Translations under genes and position numbers: made by a program
Notes under the pieces: model-generated
Database searches by the model: none
What the model saw: the letters and a program-made list of their open reading frames with translations, nothing else
What the model was told of the DNA's origin: nothing
Assembly: GCA_963717195.1 (NCBI GenBank)
Contig: CAVQVR010000010.1
Coordinates: 372,001-436,000 of the forward strand
Length of the DNA: 64,000 nt
From: JACDAE01 sp963717195
GTDB taxonomy: Bacteria > Chloroflexota > Ktedonobacteria > Ktedonobacterales > Ktedonobacteraceae
Reading direction: 5' to 3'
In this document: piece after piece, positions 27,081-36,162 of the stretch
Layout of the letters: every line of letters begins with the position of its first letter
Numbering within the stretch: position 1 is the stretch's first letter

Positions 27081-27130
27081 CTCCTTGAAAGAATTCTTAT
27101 TGTTCCATTTATAAAAGGCGTAGAAGTAGT

Positions 27131-29137
27131 ATGTCTGCCCTACAAACACCTGCTGACTATAGCCAGCCCGATACTACACATTGTAAACGCTGCGGCACTC
27201 TTTTACCTGCACATGCAGCTTTTTGCGGAACCTGCGGCGAACGAATAATACAAGAGACGAAGGAAACACCAGACACAAACGACGTGGCTGAGCGGTATCG
27301 CGTAATGTCCCTCGTGCGGCGTCGTACCTATGCGCAACTCTTCCTCGCCATGGATAACCAGCAACACAGGCCCGTGGTGATCTGCGATATCGATATTAGC
27401 AGCCTGGATGATGGTAAGCGTGAAGAGGCGATAAAGGCGACACAACGCGAATATGATCTACTACGTCGGTACAGAACACCCGACGTGATGCCAGTGATCG
27501 ATCTACGCTACTTCCAGGGTCATCTCTTCACTATTGCAGGCTGGCCGTTTCCCGATGAGCCGAACCTGCAAACGGAAATTCACACACTTCAGGAGCTCTT
27601 GCAGAGTGGAATCGGTCTACCCGATGGGCAGACTGCTGTTACCTGGATGCACCGGCTCTGCCTGGCAGTGAATAGCCTGCATAGACAATTGATCGTCATC
27701 GGCGACCTTGATCCCAATACTGTTCTTGTGAGCAATGAGCATTACGACGGTGTACCGGCTCTCATGGTGGGCTGGTTGCCATTGCCAGTACGTAGTCTCC
27801 TTCCACATGAGACCTTGAGCGGCCCTCAACACTTCACAGCTCCCGAAGTCTTGTCTGGCAACGTCGAGCTGGGGTCCGACATCTATAGCCTGGGCGCTAT
27901 TCTTTACCTGTTACTTACGGGAGTTGCGCCCGAAGAACCAGAACGTCGCCGGCAACAGCCCTTACGTTCACCGCGTGAGCTGAACTCACATGTCAGTGTT
28001 CGCCTTGCTGAAGTTACCATGCGTGCACTGTCAATGGAGGCTCCAGACCGCTTCGAAGATGCCGACGAGCTGGCTACCGCACTACTAGAGGCATCCTCTA
28101 CTACAAAACAGTCACTTGAAGGGAAACAGGAGCAAGTAGACAAACCATTGAAACGGGAAAAACCTGCTCAGCTCCCCGCAGTCGACAATACGCAAGACGA
28201 ACCGCGCGACGATGCAGATGAAGTGACGATATCAGTTGCTCCTGTTCAGGCACAACTCGCCCACTGGTATATGTCCAGAATGTCTACCAGCGTTCTGAAG
28301 ACAGGAACAGAAGGTGAAACGGCAGCGGAAACGGTAGAAGAGCAGCACGAGCAAGATATTGCTCAGCAAGAAACTGTCACTTTTAATCTCCCGCACAATA
28401 AAGAAGAGGCCCCTCTCCTTTTAGAGGAAACTGAGTCAGAGGAGGCTCAGCCGGAGACAGCAACACCCGAGCCACTACCACAGCCCGTTCCTCGCCCCGT
28501 CCAAACAACTGAACATGAAGATCAGGAACCGCCACTCGCACAACGGTTCAAGAGCCGCCTTAGCGGCGTTTTACCAGCACTACCCCATCTCGCTGGAACA
28601 CCTACCGTTCCAGCAAAGGCGAAAACAGAAGATGATACAAAAGAGTCGTTCTTGAAACGGTTGCAACGCTTTATTCTCGGTGAACAGCAGCGTAGCACGA
28701 CGGCAGCCGCCCTGATAGAGACGCCCCTACGTATTCAGCCAAATCAGGGTTATTCGCTACGCATCCATCTCATAGGTCGCGATACACCCGCACTGCCAAC
28801 AGGAGCAAAGAAAGGCACAGCCGCAGCAGGCTTGAGCGCACTCGTTCATGGCGAAAAAATACACATCGAGGTACGTTCATCGCTTTTCCAGAACTACGCA
28901 TACATCGTACAACGTGCCGCTGTAGAGATTCCTGCGCGTGGCTATGCCGCCGAGATCACTATCCCCATGCAAGCCCTGACAACTGGCCCTAGTGGACGAC
29001 GCGAACGCCTGCACATCTTCTTTATGGATGCTGAACGTCGTCCGCTCTATGAAAAACCATTCGTCATTGAGCTCTTCATTTCGCACCTCGTCCAGTCAGG
29101 GCGTGAAGGACACAATGTCTTGAATATCCCGATATAA
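27131..29137 (+). CDS. Zinc-ribbon protein with kinase-like (pseudokinase) domain
   Basis: 668 residues. The N-terminus has a zinc ribbon (CKRCG at 18-22, CGTCG at 32-36). Residues about 55-325 follow the bacterial Ser/Thr kinase fold: the catalytic-loop remnant IGDLDPNTVLV keeps Asp and Asn, and APEVL and GSDIYSLGAILYLLLTG are clear. However, the beta-3 Lys region reads VVICDIDI without Lys, and DFG is replaced by VGW. It is therefore probably inactive and acts as a binding scaffold. A long acidic Glu/Gln/Pro linker (about 330-500) leads to a C-terminal beta domain (about 535-660), unrecognised. No membrane helix. Monocistronic by its own promoter. Confidence 0.85.
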   Translation: MSALQTPADYSQPDTTHCKRCGTLLPAHAAFCGTCGERIIQETKETPDTNDVAERYRVMSLVRRRTYAQLFLAMDNQQHRPVVICDIDISSLDDGKREEAIKATQREYDLLRRYRTPDVMPVIDLRYFQGHLFTIAGWPFPDEPNLQTEIHTLQELLQSGIGLPDGQTAVTWMHRLCLAVNSLHRQLIVIGDLDPNTVLVSNEHYDGVPALMVGWLPLPVRSLLPHETLSGPQHFTAPEVLSGNVELGSDIYSLGAILYLLLTGVAPEEPERRRQQPLRSPRELNSHVSVRLAEVTMRALSMEAPDRFEDADELATALLEASSTTKQSLEGKQEQVDKPLKREKPAQLPAVDNTQDEPRDDADEVTISVAPVQAQLAHWYMSRMSTSVLKTGTEGETAAETVEEQHEQDIAQQETVTFNLPHNKEEAPLLLEETESEEAQPETATPEPLPQPVPRPVQTTEHEDQEPPLAQRFKSRLSGVLPALPHLAGTPTVPAKAKTEDDTKESFLKRLQRFILGEQQRSTTAAALIETPLRIQPNQGYSLRIHLIGRDTPALPTGAKKGTAAAGLSALVHGEKIHIEVRSSLFQNYAYIVQRAAVEIPARGYAAEITIPMQALTTGPSGRRERLHIFFMDAERRPLYEKPFVIELFISHLVQSGREGHNVLNIPI

Positions 29138-29138
29138 C

Positions 29139-29310
29139 ATAGGGGCGTCACCTTGCGTCATTGACTCCACCTATTTCAGAAAAAACGACGAGAGAAGGAT
29201 GCTGCTGCATGAAATACGCCAAACACCGTAGGGACCCGATAAATCGGGTCCCTACGCTGATATCGGGCCTCATTTGTTGGAGTCAATGCACCCTGCGTGC
29301 GCCCCTACGT
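29139..29310. repeat. GTAG-type palindrome split by a nested MITE
   Basis: The left piece TAGGGGCGTCACCTTGCGT (about 29140-29158) and right piece CACCCTGCGTGCGCCCCTAC (29289-29308) are parts of a family A palindrome. They are separated by a 130-bp insertion with CATTGACTCC ends. The 10 bp on each side of the insertion match at 9 of 10 positions, as a target duplication would. Confidence 0.75.
29159..29288. mobile_element. MITE with CATTGACTCC termini (nested copy)
   Basis: 130 bp. Ends CATTGACTCC and GGAGTCAATG; an inner palindrome at 29226-29256 reads CGTAGGGACCCGAT around AA. No coding capacity. Flanks CACCTTGCGT and CACCCTGCGT suggest a 10-bp target duplication with one later change. Longer relative at 47759-48070; a lone right end is at 53169-53185. 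Confidence 0.75.
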
Positions 29311-29314
29311 TATA

Positions 29315-30577
29315 TTAGCCAAACAAAAAGACCGTCCCGGCCATCATTGCATAGAGGAGCATCAAAAGCAGACCCTCCAGCCAGACCAGTTCGCCATCTT
29401 TCGTAATCTCACTGAAGAGGAACGTTGCCAGACCAAGCACTGCCAGTTCGACAATGTTGAAGACGAGATCGAGCCGCTGTTGCATGAACAGGCTAATGAG
29501 AACCAGAATGGGCGCAACGAGTAACGCGATCTGGATGGACGAACCAGCTGAAGCTGCTAACACCATCCCCATCCGTTTATTCAGCGCCATCGAGATCGTA
29601 TTGAAGTATTCCGGTAGACCACCAATCAAGGGCAAGAAGACCAGTCCCACAAAAGCAGGATTCCATCCCAGAGTCTTCGTTACAGGTTCAATAGCACCCA
29701 CCAGGATCTCCGAGAGAACAGCAACGCCGATAGTAGCAAGGGAGAGAAACAATAAGCTACGCCAGAGTGGCGGTTTATGTACCTGTTCCCCCTGTGCCGG
29801 AACCGGAGTTGGAGTTGTTGAGTCTGACTGTTTGCCTGCTTCGTGCGTTATAATCGCATCCAGCGTCCCATCAATCTGACGTAATACACCGCTTTTATGA
29901 GCGACCGAGCTTTTCGCAAGCTCATGACGGTAGGTAAGCAGGCGTGTGACAGCAGCGATAGAGTACGCACCCAGGACAGGCTCAAACTCTCCTTCCGCTT
30001 CGCTTCGACCTTTATCGCCTATATGAAAAACGCTGAAAAGAATGAATGAAATATACCCCACCAGCAGCAAAACGGCCACAAAATCCGAGAGAAGCACACC
30101 GTGCTCAACAATCTGTGCCTGATGAGCACGGGTAGCCAGGAGTTCAGCCACTGTTGGCAGTGTGAGGCTAGCAACACATAAGGCAAAGAGCGAGGCATAC
30201 TGACTGGCTGGCCGTGCCTCAAATTTCAGACGCCCATGCTTAAAGCCCCCGATGCAGACCGCGACACCCAGAACCAACAACGTATTCCCCAGAATAGAGC
30301 CAATGATTGATGCTCTCACCACATCGACCAATCCCTGGCTTAGAGCAAGAATACCGATGATCAGTTCAGTCGCATTGCCAAAGGTAGCGAAGAGCAGCCC
30401 CCCAATACGTTCGCCAGTATGTTCCGCTACGCCTTCGACAGAAGCGCCTATCAGGGCCGCCAACGGAACAATGCCAAGCGCGGCAATTATAAAAATCAGC
30501 AATGGAGGTGCGTGCAGGAGTTCGAGGATAGGAGCCAGAACAGCAAAGATTAGCAAGAAATAGAGCCAGCGAGGCAT
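29315..30577 (-). CDS. Calcium/proton antiporter (CAX family)
   Basis: 420 residues and about 11 membrane helices in two homologous halves. The first half has GNATELIIGILAL, the second GGLPEYFNTISMAL. These are the alpha-repeat motifs (GNxxE type) whose acidic residues bind Ca2+. A hydrophilic loop with Thr/Pro/Glu (about 215-260) joins the halves, as in other CAX proteins, though longer here. It should export cytosolic Ca2+ in exchange for protons. The open frame extends far upstream through a palindrome to 30898, but GGAGGAAAG before the ATG at 30577 marks the real start. Family firm; ion specificity inferred. Confidence 0.9.
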   Translation of the reverse strand: MPRWLYFLLIFAVLAPILELLHAPPLLIFIIAALGIVPLAALIGASVEGVAEHTGERIGGLLFATFGNATELIIGILALSQGLVDVVRASIIGSILGNTLLVLGVAVCIGGFKHGRLKFEARPASQYASLFALCVASLTLPTVAELLATRAHQAQIVEHGVLLSDFVAVLLLVGYISFILFSVFHIGDKGRSEAEGEFEPVLGAYSIAAVTRLLTYRHELAKSSVAHKSGVLRQIDGTLDAIITHEAGKQSDSTTPTPVPAQGEQVHKPPLWRSLLFLSLATIGVAVLSEILVGAIEPVTKTLGWNPAFVGLVFLPLIGGLPEYFNTISMALNKRMGMVLAASAGSSIQIALLVAPILVLISLFMQQRLDLVFNIVELAVLGLATFLFSEITKDGELVWLEGLLLMLLYAMMAGTVFLFG

Positions 30578-30606
30578 ACTTCTTTCCTCCAATATACAAT
30601 AACGTG

Positions 30607-30694
30607 GGGGTAGGGGCGTCACCTTGCGTGCGCCCGCTGCCCATAGACAAGACTTATCGGGCAGCGGGCGCACGCAAGGTGACGCCCCTACCCC
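30607..30694. repeat. GTAG-headed palindrome, 36-bp perfect arms (family A)
   Basis: Arms 30607-30642 and 30659-30694 are exact complements around a 16-nt loop. Outer ends are GGGGTAGGGGCGTCACC and complement. It separates two genes on the minus strand, the glucoamylase end (30733) and the CAX start (30577), and may terminate the first. Confidence 0.92.
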
Positions 30695-30732
30695 TATTAC
30701 ATTTTTTACGTAGCGATAAGTATTGTAAGGAT

Positions 30733-32724
30733 TTATGGCGTGTTTTTGAAGCGGTGATACTTGCCCAGGTACCAGCGCACCGTCAGGATATACTCGGCAT
30801 GGCTCCAGGTGAGGGGAGAGACGCTGAGTGGTTCGCCAGTGAAGGGATGGATCTGCTCGGCCATGACGCCACTGGGAAGGGTATGCGTGTGAACCCATTG
30901 TAGCAACGGGAGAGCCTGTTGCAACTCATCCAGCGTCTTAGCATGAGCAATACGATACTGCGCAAGCCATAACGTGCAGATAAACCAGGGATTGCCCTGT
31001 GCCTGCGTGAGATCGTGCGTCACCTGGTAATAGTAGTCATTTTCGTAGCGCGACATACCTCCAACGGACGTTTTCACCCAGAGTGTCTGCTCAAGCGCCT
31101 GCATCGTACGCTCCACCTTTGGATCGTCAGATGCGAGCATACCGAACAGGAAGAGCCCACAGATACTGCTATCAAGCGTTGTATCACGCGAAATTGCTCC
31201 ATTGGTATCGACATTGATCATGCGCGAGAAATGACCCCGCTCCTCATCCCATAGTGAGGTCAATGTTGCTTCTTTGATCTCTTCAGCAGCATGACGATAT
31301 TTTGCGGCCAGTTCCCCATCTCCGAAGAGGTGCGCGAAATTGGCTGCCGCATCCAGCCCGGCATAGACGGCGGCAGTAGTGAACGAGAGGATGCCACGAC
31401 GCTCTTCCCATAGATCGTAGGAAGCATCTGGCAGGCGCGTATGTGGCTCTCGATAGCTGGTAAGGAAATCTCCGGCTGGCGTAATCAACGAATGAAAATG
31501 GGGAGCGACGAATTCAATGTCATGAAAAATGTTGTAGTGTTGCCAGAGGCTATAGAGTACCAATGCGGTCTCGTCTTCCTAAATCGGCAATTGCGGCTTG
31601 CCATCTTTATCCACCCAGGGATGCCAGCTACTACCCCAGGAGCGGTCGGGATTATACTTATGCAATAGATAGCCTTCGTTGGTCAACACGGTATTACAAA
31701 AATCGTAGAAGGCGCGGGTAATCTCGGAATAGCCCGCGTGGCTCAGTGCATTGGCCACCAGAGCACCATCGCGCGGCCACATATAGGAATACGTATCATT
31801 GGAAAAGTGCTCGACATCGGCATCGTTGGCGGCCACAATTGCCCCACCATCATCGATCTGCGTACGCAGCACCAGCAGACTACGCTTGTAAAGGTTGATC
31901 AGTTCGGCAGGTAAATTCGCAAAGTCCAACGCGTCCTTGTTGATCCAGCTTTTCCAATAATTACGTGTACGGTCGAGAAAGCTCTGTGGGCCACGCGAAT
32001 GTACCAGGTTATCCAGATCTATAATCATAGGCAGACTCGCGCCGACCGTAAGCCAGTGATAGGCCTCGCCACTGCTTCCCGGCGCTAGCGTGGGTAGATG
32101 TAGCGCCATAGTCCCATCAACTGACCCCTGAGCGATGGGGTTACGGCTCAGCACACCATCCTCGGCATCGCGCCACGTTCCCTCAGAGCCGTTAAACTCT
32201 TTAATGCCAGTCGCCCAGCTACTGATACCATAGACAAATTGATCTCCCTGGCGGATACCGCCGTTCATCAGAAAGTAGGCGCTCAACTTATAGGCTACCA
32301 GTGCCTGTTGGGTTGGATGGTAAAAGACTGTATTGGCCGTAACATCGTTCCAGATATGAAAGTCATAGTGGAAGAAGAGGCGCACCTCGCGTGCATCTGC
32401 CCCCTGATTCGTCACTATAATATGACGTAAGAAGATAGCACGCGTAAAGTCAACGACATCGCTGAAAACTAGCTGCAGTTGGAGGCCAGGATGTGAAAGC
32501 GTGACGTGCGTCACCAGTGTATCAGGCTCATAAATCATTTCGCGCTGCCATTCAGGCGCATCGAGCCAGGCAAACTGCCCGCTGACCCAGACACCTGTAT
32601 GCGAAATATCGCCGCCTGTATGGAGTTCCTGCCCTACGTGCGGCCAGTAAATATCACGTAGATTGTAGCTCTTATCGAAATTCAAAAGTAATCCGCCGTT
32701 TCCGACGGGCAGATCGCGGGGCAT
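30733..32724 (-). pseudogene. GH15 glucoamylase-like enzyme with internal amber stop
   Basis: Read through one TAG at 31579-31581, the frame gives 663 residues of the bacterial/archaeal GH15 type. It has an N-terminal beta-sandwich (MPRDLPVGNGGLLLNFDK ... DIYWPHVG) and an (alpha/alpha)6 barrel with NDTYSYMWPRDGALVANAL. The conserved LPIQEDETALVL would span the stop, where Gln CAG has become TAG. After it come the catalytic acid region YDLWEERRG and base region LTWSHAEY. These enzymes release glucose from alpha-1,4-glucans. The stop separates a first piece (32724-31582) from the part with both catalytic Glu, so activity is lost unless the stop is read through. The start at 32724 has GGAGC before it, 20 bp after the tnpB stop. 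Confidence 0.85.
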
Positions 32725-32743
32725 AAATCTTGCTCCTGCCTTT

Positions 32744-33970
32744 CTAAATGTGTTCACATGTGTTCACATTGTCGATTGCGGGGAAAACATCCGCACACCG
32801 CACGGGATCGCCCGTGTGTGGCCCCAGCCGGGCAAGATACCGCTTGAGAATATTCACCGCACTGTTCTCATCGCGGTCCATCTCTAAGCGACATTCTGTA
32901 TTTGGACAGCGATAGGTCCGTTTCCAGAGTGGCATGGCTTGCTTGCCCCCACAGCCACTACAGGTCTTCGACGTATCACGTTCATCTAAGATCACCAGTT
33001 CTTTCCCATAGCGCAGACATTTGTACTTGAGCATTTGCACGAAGGTGAAGAGTCCCCACTCGTTGTACACTGCTCTGTTCAAGTGCTTGTTGCGCTCTTT
33101 GTGCTGCTTCGTGACCATCTGCTTCTGGGAAAGGTCTCCGATCACAACGGTTCTCTCAACCACTTTGTGCGCCAGGAGATGCGATGCTTTATGCAGACTG
33201 TCACGTTGTTTGTTGCGTTTGCGCTCTGAAACGCGTTTGTACACCTGGCTCAAACGACGATAGCGTTTAGACCCCTTTTTACAGCGATCTCGCTTCGATC
33301 TGATCTTGTCCTGTTGTTTAGTATACCACCGATTTCCCTTGAACCCGCCAATATGATAGAAGCGTCCTTGCTCGTTCACTCCGGTTGCCAGCGTCTTGAT
33401 ACCAAGGTCGATGGCAAGGATGCCCTCCTGCTCGTGGTGCTCTTCTGCAACCTCATGCACGAACGAGGCGTAGTAGTTCCCTCGTGCATCTCTGGAGATG
33501 GCCACTTCTTTGTACTGAGTTGGTGCTTCCTCGGTGAGTGTTGCTATGATATCAGGAAAGCGTTTTGGTCCCCAATTACGACCTCCTCCTGTGGGCAACA
33601 TCAGCTTCTTGCCTTCTACGTTGACGTACATCGCCGGGTAACAGAGCGTAAAGAAGCAGTGGCGTGGGCGCACTCTTGGGAGCCCTGGCTTCTCTCCGTT
33701 GTCCACCCGTCGAAAGAATGCCGCCATGGCCCCGTGCAACCGAAAGTACACCTCATGCAAAAGCTTGCCATAGACGGCGTTCAGTTCCGGATCGTGCTGG
33801 CGACTCTGTTGCAGCGTCTTCTTAGCCACTTTCCATCCGGGCCATTTCTCCCCATTTCTCAGCTTCATCACCAGCCAGTTGTAGAGCCCTCGACATTTGC
33901 CTTGCATAAATTCCAGCGTCGCTGCGTCTTGTGCACTCACTACCAGCTTGATCTTTTTACTCACCAGCAT
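32744..33970 (-). mobile_element. tnpB: TnpB (IS200/IS605-type RuvC nuclease)
   Basis: 408 residues. The N-terminal OrfB helix-turn-helix/WED-like part is followed by the RuvC core: RuvC-I LAIDLGIKTLATG, RuvC-II VVIGDLSQKQMV and RuvC-III DRDENSAVNI. Between the latter two lies a four-Cys zinc finger (CSGCGG ... CPNTEC). TnpB is an RNA-guided DNA nuclease that helps retain the transposon; its guide (omegaRNA) normally covers the 3' end of the gene and the right end of the element. No TnpA is next to it. The stop is followed by GTGAACACAT-type repeats at 32744-32768 that could be the element's right end. The start overlaps the preceding small frame by 10 bp. Confidence 0.9.
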
Positions 33971-34212
33971 CGCTCACCACCTTTCGATCCCAGGCCATTC
34001 TGCCGATGGTTCCCTCTGCCCTCATCCATTGTAAACCACATCTCTGAGACCAGCAAGAGTTTGTATGTTTCGTCCTGGTCTAACTGTACTGCCTCCTTGA
34101 ACAGAGCGGTACTGCCCCCCTGTTCTGTAATGAGAATGCCTCCCTCATTGGTTCTCTCAAGGGTATGCTGTCCCAGGTCATAGACAAGAGTCGTTGTGTC
34201 CTGTTGCTGCAT
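33961..34212 (-). CDS. Small hypothetical protein upstream of tnpB, probably truncated
   Basis: 83 residues, start ATG behind AAGGGA. The first 55 or so residues (TLVYDLGQHTLERTNEGGIL, EAVQLDQDETYKLLL) look like coding sequence, while the tail WFTMDEGRGNHRQNGLGSKG looks like read-through into the transposon's left end. This suggests an older gene cut by the insertion. It overlaps the tnpB start by 10 bp. Function unknown. Confidence 0.5.
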   Translation of the reverse strand: MQQQDTTTLVYDLGQHTLERTNEGGILITEQGGSTALFKEAVQLDQDETYKLLLVSEMWFTMDEGRGNHRQNGLGSKGGERCW

Positions 34213-34292
34213 GCTGCTTCCCTTACTTCGTGTAAGCTGCTAAGGGTTCTCTCTTTTAGATATGAGGAATTTGTAGTCTGAATGCTTATGTA

Positions 34293-34301
34293 TGCTACAA
34301 T
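34293..34301 (+). promoter_or_regulatory. Extended -10 element
   Basis: TGCTACAAT, matching other extended -10 elements of this window, about 50 bp before the TTG start of the small HTH protein. Confidence 0.4.
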
Positions 34302-34350
34302 GGAATATATTCAACGGCACTTTAATTTTGCCGTCACCAGGAGTGAGAAA

Positions 34351-34551
34351 TTGAGTAGTAAGAACGAGAATCAGTCGCAAACACCTGAAGGGTATATGCC
34401 TTGGTCGCAAGGCGCTGAAGTGTTGGGTGTTGGTAGAGGGTCATTCTACAACCTTGTTGACACAGGACAGATCAGGGAGTTAAAGGAACAGCTTACTGAG
34501 AAGGCTCCATTGCCCTCCGATCTTCAGTGGCCGCCTCCCGAAAAACTGTAA
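34351..34551 (+). CDS. Small protein with possible helix-turn-helix
   Basis: 66 residues if started at the TTG at 34351, which has CAGGAGTG 8 bp before it; an ATG at 34282 lies in the same frame but before the promoter-like element. The middle, YMPWSQGAEVLGVGRGSFYNLVDTG, resembles excisionase/MerR-type helix-turn-helix segments (AxxLGVxxxxxYxLVxxG). It might be a cut-down DNA-binding protein or the remnant of one. Neighbour of tnpB on the other strand. Low certainty. Confidence 0.5.
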   Translation: MSSKNENQSQTPEGYMPWSQGAEVLGVGRGSFYNLVDTGQIRELKEQLTEKAPLPSDLQWPPPEKL

Positions 34552-34581
34552 GCGGTTTTGACAAGAGAAAGCTATTGAACC

Positions 34582-35394
34582 ATGAAACGCAGCATGTTAT
34601 CTCGTTTACGCCTCAGCGGCTGGTATTATCTTCCTGGCGCACTCCTCCTACTGTTAGGAGTGCCCCTTTATCAACTACTGGTACTCAATCCATTGAACTA
34701 TGGCGCTATTCTCAGCATTCAAGGCAGCAATCATTTCGCTCTCTACCTCGCCTGGATCAGTAGCCATACTCTTCAGTACATCATCTATCGTGTCCTGCTG
34801 ATCGCTGCATTTGCATTGGTGCTCACGTTACCCTTCAACCTGTTCCGCATTATCGTTGCTCAGGAGATCGTGGATCAGCAGGAACGAGCGGAAGATGAAC
34901 AGGAGGAACAGGATGAGCAGGTTGGAGAGGATGGTATGCCAGCGTACGCCTGGCGTGGAAAAGGGTTCGCGGTGCTCGCGGCGTGGGCGGGTCTTGCTGG
35001 CCTGGTCGCTTATATTCTGGGAGCAGTAATCGGCACAATCTATGTCGTGGTTGTGAGCAAGGGGTTTACAGCAAGTACAGCTGTATCCGGCAGCTTTATG
35101 ATCCTCTATAACATCTTTTCGCTTATCAGTAATACAGTAGGAATCGGCCTGCTGGCCCTGAGCACATTATTCTTCGGCGCACTCATTGCTAGAAGAGGGC
35201 GCAATCTCTGGCCGACGGCCTGGCTTCTCTTCGGATATATGGCGCTGGCAACGGCAGCTCTGCTAAGCGGTACTGCCGTCGCTACAGCCAGTGCTCCAGG
35301 CGAGCAGGCGGCGTTGACGACGCCTGCGTTTCTGCTCTTTGGATTGTGGGTGCTGTGGCTGGGGATTATGCTGGTCAGGTTGAAACCAGAATAA
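34582..35394 (+). CDS. Multi-pass membrane protein, unknown function
   Basis: 270 residues with about six hydrophobic segments (near 15-37, 62-84, 130-155, 171-198, 207-225, 246-266) and an acidic cytoplasmic loop (EQEEQDEQVGEDG near 105-118). No known family could be named. The ATG at 34582 lies 30 bp after the small HTH gene, so they may be cotranscribed. The ribosome site is weak. Composition and codon use look like neighbouring genes. Confidence 0.7.
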   Translation: MKRSMLSRLRLSGWYYLPGALLLLLGVPLYQLLVLNPLNYGAILSIQGSNHFALYLAWISSHTLQYIIYRVLLIAAFALVLTLPFNLFRIIVAQEIVDQQERAEDEQEEQDEQVGEDGMPAYAWRGKGFAVLAAWAGLAGLVAYILGAVIGTIYVVVVSKGFTASTAVSGSFMILYNIFSLISNTVGIGLLALSTLFFGALIARRGRNLWPTAWLLFGYMALATAALLSGTAVATASAPGEQAALTTPAFLLFGLWVLWLGIMLVRLKPE

Positions 35395-35426
35395 TGCCCC
35401 TACTACTCTATTGATGCTCGTCTGAA

Positions 35427-36080
35427 TCATTTTTCTCTCTCAGGATAGTCTCGGCGCTCTTCTTTTTTGATCAGCCAGATGCCAAAGACAAAAAATGGCG
35501 CATGTTCTTGCACACGCTCATCAGAGAACATCAGAAATTCCGTTGCTGGCTCAATCGAATCAAATAAATGATAAGCATTGAGAGCAGGAACGTACTTCTT
35601 GCGAATGGCCTCAACATCTTCTGTCACTTTGTCGAAGGGCCAGTTGTTCAAACCACTGCGGAGATACTCATCCGCGACATCATAGCCCAGCAGTTCCCAT
35701 GTTTCATCATCTACGGCAAGCCGAATCCTCGCAGCTCTGAGCTTCCAGCTTTCTAGCTCCTCACTCTCGCACAAGTCCGAACGTAACGTGACGGCGATGG
35801 TCCAATATGGCTTTGCTTCATGGCTCCAAACCTGGTGCAAATACGTTTGAAGGGTCGGTAAGTCCTCCCACAGCGCGTGAATGGGACCAATCCACTGAGG
35901 TCTTGGGAGAGACTCATCGGCCTCAAAGACCGAAGCCCAAATCCAGGTACTCACTGAAAGTTGCTTGATCACATCTTGCCGTAAAAAGATGCAATACTGG
36001 TCACTTTCAGGCCGATCTTCTTTTGGTCCAAGCCACATTTCTCGGGCATCGAACCCGAGCAAGAGATCATTGGAACTCAT
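35427..36080 (-). CDS. Hypothetical soluble protein
   Basis: 217 residues, no signal peptide or membrane helix, rich in Trp and acidic residues (WIWASVFEADE, WTIAVTLRSDLCESEELESWKLRAARIRLAVDDETWELLGYDVADEYLRSGL). The last phrase, on the response to a daily or query value, has no known family to me. The ATG at 36080 is preceded by AGGAGGAAAGG; a GTG at 36104 in the same frame is less likely as it lies before that site. Convergent with the membrane protein at 34582. Confidence 0.7.
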   Translation of the reverse strand: MSSNDLLLGFDAREMWLGPKEDRPESDQYCIFLRQDVIKQLSVSTWIWASVFEADESLPRPQWIGPIHALWEDLPTLQTYLHQVWSHEAKPYWTIAVTLRSDLCESEELESWKLRAARIRLAVDDETWELLGYDVADEYLRSGLNNWPFDKVTEDVEAIRKKYVPALNAYHLFDSIEPATEFLMFSDERVQEHAPFFVFGIWLIKKEERRDYPEREK

Positions 36081-36162
36081 CACAATCCTTTCCTCCTGTG
36101 TCACGTAGAAGTATCTGCTTGTGTCTCCCTCAGAGTTTGGTCAAATAGCGATCAACGGAGTC

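Noticed and set aside
29315..30898. Longer CAX protein starting at 30898
   Set aside because: The extra 107 codons translate a palindrome, while a good ribosome site precedes the ATG at 30577.
31579..31581. Stop-codon recoding (for example pyrrolysine) in the glucoamylase
   Set aside because: Family members have Gln there, a simple CAG to TAG change explains it, and no pyl genes are seen.
33314..34183. 289-codon open frame opposite tnpB
   Set aside because: Antisense shadow of the TnpB coding sequence with atypical composition.
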